Source: an uncultured Collinsella sp.
Lineage (GTDB): Bacteria > Actinomycetota > Coriobacteriia > Coriobacteriales > Coriobacteriaceae
DNA length: 5,802 bases
Direction of reading: 5' to 3'
Assembly (NCBI GenBank): GCA_902495945.1
Contig: CABUZD010000111.1
Span: 1 to 5,802, forward strand
In this document: in pieces, positions 4,785 to 5,802 of the stretch
Layout of the letters: each line of letters opens with the position of its first letter
Position numbering within the stretch: position 1 is the stretch's first letter
Position numbers and translations under genes: made by a program
The notes under the pieces: model-generated
Database searches by the model: none
What the model saw: the letters and a program-made list of their open reading frames with translations, nothing else
What the model was told of the DNA's origin: nothing

Positions 4785-5802
4785 TTACTCGGTGTCCTTC
4801 ATGGGCGGCATGGGCTTCCAGTTGGGGTCCTTGATGATCTTGCGGGCGTCCTTCATGCCGCGGCGCAGCGCCGGAATTCCGGTCTTAAAGCACTTGTCAA
4901 CGGCGGCCAGGCGAATGAACTCCTTGCAGAAGGTCGCGGCGTTGCCCAGACGGAACAGCACGGGGTGATAGTCACCGTAGATCTGCATATAGCGAGCGAG
5001 GAAGCCTCGGTTGCGCATGATGTAGTAGCGGTTGGTGTCGCTCGTGGAGTTGAGCTGGCGCTTGCCGGCGATATCCCAGTTAGAGACGGCGCGGGCGCGC
5101 TTGAGCACCACGTCGGCAACAACGGCGGCGGGGAAGTGCTGGCTAGCTACGTAGCCGTAGCAGGCATCGTCACCGTAGATAAAGAAGCGCGCATCGGGCA
5201 GGCCGATCTTGTCGACTACGCAGCGCGAGAACATGCCGCCCTCAAAGCACAGCTGGTTCATGGCGCGGTAGCCCTCGGGTCCCAGGTCCCACTTGGCGAC
5301 TGGGTTGGGAATGCCGAGCGAAAGGATGAGTTGGTATTGCCAAAAGAAGGCGCCGCCGTCAAAGTCCAGGCGCGAACCCTGGATGATATCGTAACGGTCG
5401 GTCCACTTGGCAAGACGCTCGATGCCTTCGGGGATGACGAGCACGTCGTCGTCCATCACCCAGAACCACTGGGCGCCCAGGTCGTAGGCGCACTTGGTGC
5501 CGGCGGAGAAGCCACCTGCACCGCCGCCGTTTTCGAGCTGCGGGGCGTAGATGACACGGTCGGTGCCGCCCTTTGCATCGGGCTGGTTGGTGTCGATGCC
5601 CCACAGGGTGGCGAGGCGCTCGTTGAATGCGGCGCACATGGCCTCGGTTTCGCGCGAATTCTCGTTATCGACAATCACGATGCGCCAGGGCGTTGCCGTG
5701 AGCTCGGTCATGGAGTCGAACAAGTTGGCCAGGAGTTCCTGGCGCTTGTACGTAACGACGACAATGGCGAGCTTATCGATGGGGGCGGGAAGGGTTGAAG
5801 GA
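4785..5802 (-). CDS. Family 2 glycosyltransferase (GlfT2/rhamnosyltransferase-like), N-terminus off the right edge
   Basis: This cytoplasmic sugar transferase probably adds a sugar to a cell-surface glycan. The frame is open to the window edge; 338 residues are visible and only a few N-terminal ones seem missing. Numbering from the edge: KLAIVVVTYKR (10-20) is the first beta strand of a GT-A fold, IVIVDNENS (41-49) the nucleotide-binding strand, ENGGGAGGFSAG follows, then WVMDDDV with Asp117-119 as the DXD-type metal site. FIYGDDACYGYVA (D211, D212) corresponds to the family's DDxE acceptor/base region but has Cys214 where Glu is usual. LNSTSDTNRYYIMRNRGF matches the RxxYYxxRN stretch of galactofuranosyl- and rhamnosyltransferases. 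An internal TTG at 5723 could be mistaken for a start, but it lies after the first conserved strand. The product ends KDTE with the stop at 4785-4787. No terminator is visible in the 24 bases separating it from the convergent gene. Donor and acceptor sugars cannot be told. Confidence 0.9.
   Translation of the reverse strand, partial: PSTLPAPIDKLAIVVVTYKRQELLANLFDSMTELTATPWRIVIVDNENSRETEAMCAAFNERLATLWGIDTNQPDAKGGTDRVIYAPQLENGGGAGGFSAGTKCAYDLGAQWFWVMDDDVLVIPEGIERLAKWTDRYDIIQGSRLDFDGGAFFWQYQLILSLGIPNPVAKWDLGPEGYRAMNQLCFEGGMFSRCVVDKIGLPDARFFIYGDDACYGYVASQHFPAAVVADVVLKRARAVSNWDIAGKRQLNSTSDTNRYYIMRNRGFLARYMQIYGDYHPVLFRLGNAATFCKEFIRLAAVDKCFKTGIPALRRGMKDARKIIKDPNWKPMPPMKDTE

Noticed and set aside
4764..4792. 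CCGAG/CTCGG pair as a bidirectional terminator between the convergent genes
   Set aside because: Only five pairs around a 19-base loop, no T run on either side, and it extends into the glycosyltransferase stop region.
4965..5798. Long plus-strand open frame opposite the glycosyltransferase gene (277 codons)
   Set aside because: It is antisense to a clearly conserved GT2 protein, has Val/Ala/Gly-rich composition typical of the reverse frame of GC-rich codons, no recognisable domain and no ribosome binding site.

Overview
The window looks like a chromosomal segment of a high-GC Gram-positive gut bacterium, most plausibly Collinsella or a close relative in the Coriobacteriia. This is inference. 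It rests on the GC-rich codon use, the strong purine-rich ribosome binding sites, a secreted protein ending in a sortase-type signal (MPKTG, membrane segment, charged tail), and an Rrf2-family regulator divergent from sufC. No rRNA or other phylogenetic marker is present.

Layout. (1) Bases 1-190, minus strand: the first 63 codons of sufC, the ATPase of the SUF iron-sulfur assembly system; the rest lies off the left edge. (2) Bases 191-408: a divergent control region with a direct repeat, a TTAGTC/GACTAA dyad, a candidate promoter and a striking long inverted repeat. (3) Bases 409-840, plus strand: an Rrf2/IscR-like repressor with three cysteines spaced to hold an Fe-S cluster, the natural candidate regulator of the suf operon. 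(4) Bases 841-979: a short region with a perfect palindrome and a direct repeat over a possible promoter. (5) Bases 980-2761, plus: a 593-residue secreted, cell-wall-anchored protein with a lysozyme-like N-terminal domain and a long low-complexity stalk. It is closed by a clear intrinsic terminator at 2794-2830. (6) Bases 2964-4760, plus: a 598-residue protein of the AAA-ATPase-like plus DUF1703 (PD-(D/E)XK nuclease-like) family in which the Walker B glutamate and the E-x-K nuclease motif appear to be replaced. (7) Bases 4785-5802, minus: a family 2 glycosyltransferase with a DDD metal-binding motif, whose N-terminus runs off the right edge and which converges on gene 6 with only 24 bases between.

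Only sufC and the Rrf2 gene have an obvious functional link (Fe-S biogenesis and its feedback control). The surface protein and the glycosyltransferase both concern the cell envelope but face each other across the AAA-like gene and need not be co-regulated. The points most worth a second look are the inverted repeat at 320-387, which pairs better as plus-strand RNA than as DNA, and the apparently catalytically dead AAA/nuclease-like protein. I found no CRISPR array, tRNA, insertion sequence or complete mobile element.
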